5,359 bases of DNA from an uncultured Eubacteriales bacterium (GCA_934477985.1 CAKSOR010000211.1:1-5359); one strand, 5' to 3'; counted from the stretch's first letter, positions 1 to 5,358 are shown. Notes: generated from the letters alone by a model not told the origin. Numbers and translations are program-made.

Positions 1-13
1 CGGTACCCTGCCT

Positions 14-46
14 GCGAATTTTTGTATCGTCTGACGAAAAATTCGC
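14..46. terminator. Stem-loop at outer end of left repeat, possible bidirectional terminator
   Basis: GCGAATTTTT (14-23) pairs perfectly with AAAAATTCGC (37-46). Inside it, CGTC (28-31) can pair with GACG (33-36). The structure lies 43 bases past the stop of the minus-strand operon, so it could end transcription of that operon. However, the T-run lies within the stem rather than after it, so this is not a classical intrinsic terminator. It is just as likely to be part of the architecture of the repeat element, which is cut by the window edge. A GGTACC palindrome sits at 2-7. Confidence 0.4.
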
Positions 47-48
47 TG

Positions 49-92
49 ACGCATCTACGCGCTTAGAATTATGCGGTGTTGCCTTAAATCAG
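49..92 (-). repeat. Left copy of 44-bp inverted intergenic repeat
   Basis: Read on the minus strand from 92 down to 49, this stretch matches 2751-2794 on the plus strand at 42 of 44 bases; the two differences are transitions at repeat positions 10 and 36. The repeat starts CTGATTTAA, and its TGA is the stop codon of the gene ending at 89. Beyond the 44 bases the copies diverge, although both carry a GCGTCAGC...GAATTTT stretch, so the original element was probably longer. There is no coding sequence in it. It is probably a dispersed intergenic repeat of this genome; I cannot name the family. Confidence 0.85.
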
Positions 93-1267
93 TCCGCTAT
101 GAACCTCAGCGCCGACACGCCGTCACACTTCGCGACGACTTCGCCATCGGGAGTTAGCAGATATTTCCCGTTCGAGTAAACGACCTTCACGCCGACCGAA
201 AAGCACCTCACGCCGCGTGCCACAAGGTTGTCAGAGCCGTCAGGAAGCCGCTTTCTCAGTTCCCACGACTTCGGGATAATCCCAGGCGCTTTGTCGTTCC
301 TGTTGGCTTTCAGCTCGCGCTCAGCGTCTATCAGGTTGCCCTCGATGAAGATTTTCCCGGTGTCCTGCCCCTTTGCCTGCACGCCTCCCGAGCGCAGCGG
401 ACTGCCCGAGTATTTCAGCGAGAAGAAGCTCAGAAAGCCGAAAAGCGACTTTACAAGCCTTACAGGCAGCATCAGCGCGTCGAAAAGACAGCCGTTCGGC
501 TTCTCGACCGAATATGGGCGCTTTATGTAGTAAAGACTCCCATCCTCCGCCGCGAAGGGCTTCAGAAAGTCAAAGCTGTCGTCCTCAAGAAGCGTCGTGA
601 ACTCGCCGCTTCTCAGGTCGAGACGGCAGAGCGCCGCCGGACCTCTCGAAGCCGCCGGGCGCTCCATCGCGTTCATTATCGCGGCGGGAGTCATCATCGG
701 TCCGACCGGCTGTTCTCCGGTTTGCTCGGGCAGTCCGGCGCTCGAGAAATAGAGCACATCCGGCTCGGTGCGCGACCAGACCGGGTCGGACTCGACCGTG
801 TGTCCCTCGGTGACTTCCGAGAAGTCGAAGGACGGCAGGTCGGCGACCGCGATGTGGCTCTCACCCGCGCGAGAGATCGAGGTCGCCGCGCGGTGGCGGT
901 ATATGTCAAGTCCGGCGTATATCCGGTCGTTCGAGCTTACGGCGATCGCCTCGGAATTGTCGTCGGCGCTGACCTTCTTGAATATTCCGCTGATCTCGTC
1001 GATCGTCTCGGAAAAGCAGACCGCGCCGCCATACTCCGCGATTCCGGTGACACTCGCGCGTATCGAACCAGCGCGGCTCTCGGCGTCCGCGCCCGGCTCG
1101 AACGTCCCGGCGAACTTCGCGCCCTCGCCGGTGGTTTTCCACTCGCGGCGCTTCGCCGAGTCGATTATCCGCCTTGTGTAGCCCGCGCGGATGCCGTCGG
1201 GCAGCTCGTTCACCACGCCGCCGTCTACCGCCGCGAGTTTTCCGTCCTTTACGAGCCAGAGCTTCAT
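89..1267 (-). CDS. Uncharacterised protein, probable TolB/PD40-like beta-propeller
   Basis: 392 residues; I do not recognise a named family. The sequence is built of repeated short beta-strand patterns typical of propeller blades: residues 79-95 (GGAVCFSETIDEISGIF), 160-177 (SDPVWSRTEPDVLYFSSA, very like the 'DPxWSPDGxxIxF' of PD40/TolB blades), 213-248 (LCRLDLRSGEFTTLL... then DGSLYYI) and 351-390. Residues 261-287 form an unusual hydrophobic/basic stretch (ALMLPVRLVKSLFGFLSFF) that breaks the pattern. There is no signal peptide, so a cytoplasmic location is expected. The ATG at 1267 overlaps the stop of the upstream serine hydrolase gene (ATGA) and has GAGGGG eight bases before it (1276-1281), so translation is probably coupled. 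The stop codon falls within the left repeat copy. The coding call is firm because of the coupling, the ribosome site and the length; the propeller fold is an inference from pattern and no enzymatic role can be assigned. Confidence 0.85.
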   Translation of the reverse strand: MKLWLVKDGKLAAVDGGVVNELPDGIRAGYTRRIIDSAKRREWKTTGEGAKFAGTFEPGADAESRAGSIRASVTGIAEYGGAVCFSETIDEISGIFKKVSADDNSEAIAVSSNDRIYAGLDIYRHRAATSISRAGESHIAVADLPSFDFSEVTEGHTVESDPVWSRTEPDVLYFSSAGLPEQTGEQPVGPMMTPAAIMNAMERPAASRGPAALCRLDLRSGEFTTLLEDDSFDFLKPFAAEDGSLYYIKRPYSVEKPNGCLFDALMLPVRLVKSLFGFLSFFSLKYSGSPLRSGGVQAKGQDTGKIFIEGNLIDAERELKANRNDKAPGIIPKSWELRKRLPDGSDNLVARGVRCFSVGVKVVYSNGKYLLTPDGEVVAKCDGVSALRFIAD

Positions 1268-2697
1268 ACCATTTTCCCCTCGGCTTTGCCGGAATAGGTC
1301 GTGAAGAAGTCCTCAGCCGATTTGAACATGTTGACGCTGATCTTATCGCCGTCGAAGCCGAGTGTTATCCAGAGCCGACCGAAGTATTCGTCGATTGCCT
1401 GAACGTCTATGAGCAGGGTCTTCGAGTCCTTCCAAGCGCCCGAGAACGCCGTCTTGTAGTAGCTTCTGGGGCAGAACACCGAGCCGACCTCGCGCGAATA
1501 GCCCTCCTCCGTGAAGGGCCCGAAGCGGTTCTCACAGCGCCCGAAGGCGAATTCCTTCACGCCCTGCGCGTTCTCGTAGCTCATTTTGCAGGTCTCGCCG
1601 AAGGTGAGCTCAAGCCACTTGATGCCCATCGGGTTCTCGTCGAGCGTGTAGCGCTTTCCGGAGATCTTCTTCTCGAGCGGCGAGGAATCGAGTCCGCGCG
1701 CCGACATCAGCTTCAGCCCGGAAGCATAGGTTTCGAGCGAAACCCTCGCGGAGCTGTCGTCGGGCTCGTCAACCGCCGGAACGACGATGTCGTAGAAGCT
1801 GTCGATCACCGTGTCGCCAGCTGTTCCGATGCCCTGATTGTCGCCGTTGTAGATGAGTATCAGGTTCTTTTCGGGCACAGCGACCGAGAACTGACAGCCC
1901 ATGCCGTTGAAATAGAAGCCTTCTCCGTAGAGCTTCCAGATCAGATAGCCGTAGCCCTGTGAGGAGCGGCGGTGAGCCGACTCAGCGGGTATAGTCGGGA
2001 TGAGCGGCTTCACGGCGTCGCGCATGTAACCGGCGTCGATCAGCTGTTCGCCGTTCACCCTGCCGCCGTCCATCACGAAGCGGAGGAGTTTCATCATGTC
2101 GCGCGCGGTCGCGAGGAACGCCGAGTCACCCCAGGAGTGTCCGCCGGGGCACTTCAGGCAGTGGATGCCAGCCGAGACGCCGAGCTTGTCAAATAATCTC
2201 GGACGGAGATACTCGGTGAGACTCATTCCGGAAAGCCGCTCGACCATCGCGCCGAGGACGAACGAGCCGGGGCTGTCGTACTGGAATTCGCTTCCGAGCG
2301 GCGCGGCGGTCGTTGTGGTCTCGAAATACTGCCTGACGCGGTCGGGGGTGCGGGCATTGAACCAGTTTATCGCGTGCTTCGGAGTGCTCATCATGAGCAT
2401 GTTGCGGATTGTCTGCTCAGTCATTTTCGGGTCTTTGACGCCGTTTGTCTCGTCTGGAAAATACTTGCCGATCGGGTCGTCGAGCGAGATCAGCCCCTCG
2501 GTGTAAGCGAATCCGACCGCGAGCGAGACGATGCTCTTGCTCTGGGAGTATTCGCGGTGAAGGAAGTCGGCGGTGAAGGGCGGGTAGTACTTTTCGAAGA
2601 GGATGTCGTCTCCGCGTGCGATGAGGACGTTGTGTGTCGAGAGTCCGGCGTCGTCGAGGCGGCGCAGGTAGCGTTCGATGGCGTTTGAGAGTGACAT
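1264..2697 (-). CDS. Serine hydrolase, beta-lactamase-related (S12 / class C-like)
   Basis: 477 residues. The family comprises penicillin-recognising and esterase-like enzymes that use an SxxK serine nucleophile. Visible motifs are S51-Q-S-K54 within EYSQSKSIVSLA, followed by the usual GLISLDDPIGKYFP; Y140-D-S142 within FQYDSPGSFVLG, the YxN/S motif; a CPGGHSWGDSAFLATARDMMKL block (183-204); and at 250-283 GYLIWKLYGEGFYFNGMGCQF...PEKNLILIYNGD, the region that normally holds the third (KTG/HxG) motif, here NGMG. Residues from about 310 form a C-terminal extension beyond the catalytic domain, as in several clostridial family members. There is no signal peptide or membrane segment, so it is probably cytoplasmic and unlikely to be a periplasmic-type beta-lactamase. 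The ATG at 2697 has AGAAGG seven bases upstream (2705-2710). It is first gene of the operon with the propeller protein. The family call is secure; the substrate is unknown (esterase, peptidase or amidase are all possible). Confidence 0.93.
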   Translation of the reverse strand: MSLSNAIERYLRRLDDAGLSTHNVLIARGDDILFEKYYPPFTADFLHREYSQSKSIVSLAVGFAYTEGLISLDDPIGKYFPDETNGVKDPKMTEQTIRNMLMMSTPKHAINWFNARTPDRVRQYFETTTTAAPLGSEFQYDSPGSFVLGAMVERLSGMSLTEYLRPRLFDKLGVSAGIHCLKCPGGHSWGDSAFLATARDMMKLLRFVMDGGRVNGEQLIDAGYMRDAVKPLIPTIPAESAHRRSSQGYGYLIWKLYGEGFYFNGMGCQFSVAVPEKNLILIYNGDNQGIGTAGDTVIDSFYDIVVPAVDEPDDSSARVSLETYASGLKLMSARGLDSSPLEKKISGKRYTLDENPMGIKWLELTFGETCKMSYENAQGVKEFAFGRCENRFGPFTEEGYSREVGSVFCPRSYYKTAFSGAWKDSKTLLIDVQAIDEYFGRLWITLGFDGDKISVNMFKSAEDFFTTYSGKAEGKMV

Positions 2698-2704
2698 GCT
2701 GTTA

Positions 2705-2710
2705 CCTTCT
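2705..2710 (-). promoter_or_regulatory. Ribosome binding site of the serine hydrolase gene
   Basis: AGAAGG on the minus strand lies seven bases before the ATG at 2697 and supports that start. The leader upstream (about 2711-2735) is AT-rich, but I found no convincing -35/-10 pair there, so the operon promoter is unplaced; it may lie close to or within the right repeat copy. Confidence 0.7.
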
Positions 2711-2750
2711 TTCCTATGTATATTTGTAAATCGCGGGTCTCAGGGAAACG

Positions 2751-2794
2751 CTGATTTAAAGCAACACCGCATAATTCTAAGCGCGCAGATGCGT
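2751..2794 (+). repeat. Right copy of 44-bp inverted intergenic repeat
   Basis: This is the plus-strand partner of 49-92 (42 of 44 identical). Its conserved end starts 53 bases upstream of the serine hydrolase start codon. After position 2794 it diverges from the left copy through an apparent insertion and then regains short similarity (GCGTCAGC, GAATTTT) up to about 2830. Together the two copies bracket the hydrolase/propeller operon in inverted orientation, with conserved ends facing the genes. Confidence 0.85.
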
Positions 2795-2837
2795 GCTTAA
2801 GGCGTCAGCCGTGAATTTTGCGGTATTGTCCTAAAGT

Positions 2838-2853
2838 TGTTTCACGTGAAAAA
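2838..2853. promoter_or_regulatory. parS: parS-like ParB-binding site
   Basis: The 16-mer TGTTTCACGTGAAAAA matches the Firmicute chromosomal parS consensus TGTTTCACGTGAAACA at 15 of 16 positions (only position 15, C to A, differs). The inner 12 bases TTTCACGTGAAA form a perfect palindrome. ParB (Spo0J) dimers load at such sites, spread as CTP clamps and recruit SMC for origin segregation; sites cluster around oriC in most bacteria. It is intergenic, which is permissible but not required. No parA/parB gene is in the window. The match is seen directly; function is inferred. An alternative is a palindromic operator for another regulator. Confidence 0.7.
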
Positions 2854-3026
2854 TCCCATGAACTCAAGCTCCTTGCGTGAAAACTGATATTAATCAAGCT
2901 ATCTCATATTTGCGAAAAAGCATTGAACCGGTGTTCTTTCAGAAGCCGGCGAAGCCGATCTGTTTATCGCAGAAGCGTTCCGCGTATAACCGATTTCGCA
3001 TGGGCGGATTTCAGTGCGTGAATAAA
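2854..3026. other. Non-coding remainder of the intergenic region
   Basis: Together with 2698-2853 this makes a 329-base gap between the MATE stop and the serine hydrolase start. Short open frames cross it on both strands, but none has a ribosome site or a recognisable product. Downstream of the MATE stop (minus strand) I see only weak hairpins, for example GAAC/GTTC around 2926-2937 and CGGC-TTC-GCCG near 2950, and none is a convincing terminator. Confidence 0.5.
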
Positions 3027-4409
3027 TCACCGGGTGACATTTCTGATCCACTTTTTTGATTTGATATAGAGAAGACAGAACGTGGATTTGATGACCTCGT
3101 CGCTCATGAGGCAGGCGTAGACCCACCAGACCGGGAATTTGAGAAAGTGCGCCGTTATCGCGCCCAGCGGGATCGAGAATACCCACATTGGCACGAAATC
3201 GAAGATCATCGCTGTCCTGGTGTCTCCGCCGCCGCGCATCGCTCCGACGATTGCCGTCGTGTTGAAGCTCTTTATGAAGATAATGACCGACATAACGCCG
3301 ATGATATTCACCGCCGCTGCCTTTGTCGAGTCGGCGATGTCGAAGAGTCCGACCGCCGGTACGCGCACCAGCAGCACGACGCCCGACATTATCACGCCGA
3401 GCAGAGCCGACAGCGCGAGCATTGTCTTCGCGTAAGGGTAGGCGTTCTGCGGGCGGTTCGCGCCGATCTCCTTGCCGATGATGATCTGTGTGGCGTTCGC
3501 GAATCCGATCGCCGAGAGGAGACCGATCTTCTCAATGATGTTGGCGACCGTGTATGCGGCGTAAGCGGCGTCACCGATGTGACCGATTATGACCGAATGG
3601 AGGGTGATTCCGAGACCCCACATCGTCTCGTTGAAGATGACAGGCAGGCTGTAGCGGATGAAGTCGCTCAGCATCGCCTTTTTCTTTTCATTGCGGGCGA
3701 ACATGCGCCTGAAGCCGAGCTTGACGCGCTTGTCGAAGAAGACGACGTAGACCAGAACAACCGAGAACTCGACGATCTTCGCGATCAGTGTCGCGAGCGC
3801 CGCGCCCTCGATCTCCATTCGCGGCAGACCGAACTTTCCGAAGATGAGCGCGTAGTTGAGGATGACATTTGTAGCTATTCCGACTGTGTTTGAGCCGAGC
3901 GCGATGCCGACCTGCTCGGTCGAGCGCATGACTCCGCAGAGGATAGAGGTCATTGAGGCGATTATGTAGGATGCCAGCACGATGCGCAGGTATTTTACGC
4001 CGAGGTCGATGACATCCGGGCTTTCGGTGAAGATACCCATGACCTGCGGCGTGAACGCGTAGCAGACTATTGTGAAGATACTGCCGACGATGACGGCGGC
4101 GGTCAGCGCGATTCCGGTTATCGAGTTGATGGCGTCGGTGTCGCCCTTACCCCAGTACTGGGCGATGAGGACCGACATTCCGGAGACCATTCCGAAGAGG
4201 AAGAGCGAGTAGACGAAGAAAGGCTGGTTTGCGAAGTTCGCGGCTGAAATCAGGGCTTCAGAACTGTCGCCGAGCCTTCCGAGCATGACGGTGTCCATCA
4301 TGTTGAGGAGAAGCTGGAGGACGTTCTGGAGGGTCATCGGGATAGCGAGTGACAGGACGACGCGGTAGAATTCCCGGTCGCGGACGAAGATCTGGTTTTT
4401 TGTTTGCAT
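3027..4409 (-). CDS. MATE family multidrug/Na+-coupled efflux transporter
   Basis: 460 residues from the ATG at 4409, the usual size for a 12-helix MATE protein of the inner membrane that exports cationic drugs or metabolites in exchange for Na+ or H+. Diagnostic stretches are LSLAIPMTLQNVLQLLLNMMDTVMLGRLGD in helix 1 (about 19-48), the helix 2 region ending VLIAQYWGKGD (80-90), and the corresponding start of the second half (FIRYSLPVIFNETMWGLGITLHSVIIGHIGD, with GKEIGANRPQNA later). Both MatE half-domains are present and complete. The ATG at 4409 has CAGGAG nine bases before it (4419-4424). A longer frame to a TTG at 4469 is impossible as the start, because that TTG is part of the -35 box of the promoter. 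It is transcribed alone on the minus strand, divergently from the membrane protein/protease pair. The substrate cannot be deduced; a drug-resistance role is not shown. Confidence 0.95.
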   Translation of the reverse strand: MQTKNQIFVRDREFYRVVLSLAIPMTLQNVLQLLLNMMDTVMLGRLGDSSEALISAANFANQPFFVYSLFLFGMVSGMSVLIAQYWGKGDTDAINSITGIALTAAVIVGSIFTIVCYAFTPQVMGIFTESPDVIDLGVKYLRIVLASYIIASMTSILCGVMRSTEQVGIALGSNTVGIATNVILNYALIFGKFGLPRMEIEGAALATLIAKIVEFSVVLVYVVFFDKRVKLGFRRMFARNEKKKAMLSDFIRYSLPVIFNETMWGLGITLHSVIIGHIGDAAYAAYTVANIIEKIGLLSAIGFANATQIIIGKEIGANRPQNAYPYAKTMLALSALLGVIMSGVVLLVRVPAVGLFDIADSTKAAAVNIIGVMSVIIFIKSFNTTAIVGAMRGGGDTRTAMIFDFVPMWVFSIPLGAITAHFLKFPVWWVYACLMSDEVIKSTFCLLYIKSKKWIRNVTR

Positions 4410-4418
4410 TTTGGGGTT

Positions 4419-4424
4419 CTCCTG
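4419..4424 (-). promoter_or_regulatory. Ribosome binding site fixing the MATE start
   Basis: CAGGAG on the minus strand ends nine bases before the ATG at 4409. It selects this start over the upstream TTG at 4469. Confidence 0.85.
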
Positions 4425-4440
4425 AAAATTTGGTAAGAAG

Positions 4441-4469
4441 ATTATAACACTTTGCGCGGAATTTGTCAA
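4441..4469 (-). promoter_or_regulatory. Consensus sigma-A promoter of the MATE gene
   Basis: On the minus strand the -35 box TTGACA occupies 4469-4464 and the -10 box TATAAT occupies 4446-4441, with a spacer of exactly 17 bases ending in TGT, which also makes an extended -10 (TGnTATAAT). Transcription should start near 4434, giving a leader of about 25 bases that contains the ribosome site. All twelve core bases match consensus, so strong basal expression is expected; I see no clear operator palindrome overlapping it. Confidence 0.9.
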
Positions 4470-4506
4470 GAGGTATTCATAATTCCGGACGTTTTTGAAT
4501 ATGTTC

Positions 4507-4519
4507 GGAGGGAAGGGAG
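4507..4519 (+). promoter_or_regulatory. Purine-rich ribosome binding region of the small membrane protein
   Basis: GGAGGGAAGGGAG holds two Shine-Dalgarno-like cores. GGGAG (4515-4519) is nine bases before ATG 4529. GGAGG (4507-4511) is eight bases before TTG 4520, so a start three codons earlier cannot be excluded; ATG is preferred as the stronger start codon. No clear plus-strand promoter is visible between the divergent genes. Confidence 0.7.
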
Positions 4520-4528
4520 TTGAATAGC

Positions 4529-4768
4529 ATGAAGAGGAGACTTGACACGATACTGTTAGCGGCTGGACTGTTCACGCTGTCGGGAGCGATATTATGCTAC
4601 AATCTTGCGACACTTGGCGGGGAAGAGATAGAGGCGGCGGTGCGGGCGTCTGCGAAACCGTCGGGGAGCTACCTGAGTGAAGCGGCGATGGCGGCGCTTG
4701 AGAGCGATGAGACCGAAGCCGCCGAGACGGTAGTCGGACTGCTTCCGCCGATAGTTGTGCCGGATTGA
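4529..4768 (+). CDS. Small single-pass membrane protein, unknown function
   Basis: 79 residues from ATG 4529 (82 if TTG 4520 is used). The N-terminus MKRR is basic and followed by one hydrophobic helix at about 7-27 (TILLAAGLFTLSGAILCYNLA), then a soluble, acidic, alanine-rich tail (EEIEAAVRASA..., ESDETEAAETVVG) that ends in LLPPIVVPD. This predicts an inside-to-outside topology with an extracytoplasmic tail. C23 is not in a lipobox (AILC), so it is not a lipoprotein. The 'helix then YN then acidic Ala-rich helix' layout resembles the membrane-anchor part of clostridial class B/D sortases, but no sortase domain follows. Its stop TGA overlaps the TTG start of the M50 protease, so the two are almost certainly co-translated. 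It could be a regulator, chaperone or substrate of that protease (inference). I do not recognise it. Confidence 0.75.
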   Translation: MKRRLDTILLAAGLFTLSGAILCYNLATLGGEEIEAAVRASAKPSGSYLSEAAMAALESDETEAAETVVGLLPPIVVPD

Positions 4769-5289
4769 GTGTCTGTGAGTCAGCGGCGGTTACATTAACC
4801 GCGGCGGCGATACATGAGTTCGGGCATATCGCGGCAATAAAGCTGTGCGGCGGGAGATTTCATGGCATACGGCTGACATTTTCCGGAGCTGAGATCGACG
4901 CGGCGCTCTATGGGCTCAGTCGATGGAAGCGGGCGATCGTATATGCCGCGGGGGCTTTGATGAATGTTATCAGCGGGCTGATCGGGCTTTGGCTGGGGTT
5001 CGGGGATTTTTTCGGAGTGTCGATGGCGCTCGCGGCGGTGAATCTTCTGCCGGTGAAGATGCTTGACGGCGGGTGCGTGTTGGCTGAGCTCGTCGGGTGC
5101 GGAAGCCGATTGCTGGACATTCTGACCGCGTTGGTGGTATTTCTGATCTGGCTTGCGGCGGTTGTGGTTTTGCTTTTTACCGGGAGTGTTTCGCTGTGGG
5201 TTTTCGCGTCGTATCTTTTTTTCGAGATGTATTTGCGGCGAAGGCGTTATGTGCCCTCGTCAGCGCGCAAAAAAGGGGGAACGCTCTGA
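4765..5289 (+). CDS. Compact site-2 protease, M50 family (SpoIVFB-like)
   Basis: 174 residues. M50 proteases are zinc enzymes that cleave membrane-embedded substrates such as anti-sigma or pro-sigma factors. The zinc motif H17-E-F-G-H21 lies in the first helix; AAGALMNVISGLIGLWLG (61-78) corresponds to the 'GPxxN' helix; N93-L-L-P96-V-K-M-L-D101-G-G is the conserved NxxP...LDGG motif carrying the third zinc ligand. Two further hydrophobic segments follow (about 117-138 and 141-155), then a basic tail RRRRYVPSSARKK. No CBS or PDZ domain is present, and only 16 residues precede the zinc motif, short for the family, where a full helix is normal. The only start is TTG 4765 within the TTGA overlap; an in-frame stop at 4708 excludes a longer form, and no good ribosome site precedes it, so translation depends on coupling (or a frameshift) from the upstream gene. 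A sporulation role is possible but unproven. Confidence 0.88.
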   Translation: MSVCESAAVTLTAAAIHEFGHIAAIKLCGGRFHGIRLTFSGAEIDAALYGLSRWKRAIVYAAGALMNVISGLIGLWLGFGDFFGVSMALAAVNLLPVKMLDGGCVLAELVGCGSRLLDILTALVVFLIWLAAVVVLLFTGSVSLWVFASYLFFEMYLRRRRYVPSSARKKGGTL

Positions 5290-5315
5290 GCATCCGCTCA
5301 GTGCGTTCCTCTTTT
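5272..5315 (+). terminator. Intrinsic terminator of the protease operon
   Basis: The left arm 5272-5291 (core GGAACGC, T, CTGAGC) pairs with the right arm 5296-5315 (GCTCAG, T, GCGTTCC, TCTTTT) around an ATCC loop. This gives about 19 pairs, two of them G-U, with one internal T-T mismatch. The A-run on the left and T-run on the right could make it bidirectional. The stem contains the last protease codons and its stop (5287-5289). Confidence 0.85.
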
Positions 5316-5327
5316 CGCTCCCACCGA

Positions 5328-5358
5328 GCCCCCGCCGCGCCTTTGGCGCGGCGGGGGC
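5328..5358. repeat. Perfect 14-bp GC hairpin at window edge
   Basis: GCCCCCGCCGCGCC (5328-5341), TTT loop (5342-5344), GGCGCGGCGGGGGC (5345-5358): a perfect inverted repeat made only of G-C pairs. It could be a second terminator if a T-run follows, or one end of an intergenic repeat; the sequence after 5359 is needed to decide. It is unlike the neighbouring terminator in having no A/T run on its visible side. Confidence 0.75.

Noticed and set aside
722..1297. 191-residue plus-strand open frame
   Set aside because: It is antisense to the propeller gene, whose frame is supported by a ribosome site and the ATGA coupling; the plus frame lacks both.
1174..1962. 262-residue open frame on the plus strand
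   Set aside because: It lies antisense to the well-supported serine hydrolase and propeller genes, is rich in Arg/Val/Glu as expected for a mirror frame of GC-rich coding DNA, and has no recognisable domain.
2711..2735. Possible -10 (TATACA on the minus strand) for the serine hydrolase operon
   Set aside because: No acceptable -35 lies 16-18 bases upstream, so it was not called as a promoter.
2877..3059. 60-residue frame in the intergenic region starting at GTG
   Set aside because: It has no ribosome site, runs into the 3' end of the MATE gene on the opposite strand, and has no family-like sequence.
2899..3186. 95-residue minus-strand frame
   Set aside because: It overlaps the MATE 3' end in another frame, has no ribosome site, and has shadow-like composition.
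3147..3893. 248-residue open frame on the plus strand
   Set aside because: It is antisense to the MATE gene; its Asp/Arg/His-rich composition is typical of a shadow frame, and the minus frame carries conserved MATE motifs.
4452..4483. Plus-strand promoter TTGCGC...TATTCA/CATAAT for the small membrane protein
   Set aside because: Spacers are 16 bases with a poor -10, or 20 bases with a better one; neither combination is convincing.
4529..4609. Lipoprotein signal at C23 of the small membrane protein
   Set aside because: The residues before the cysteine are A-I-L, which do not fit the lipobox small-residue requirement at -1.
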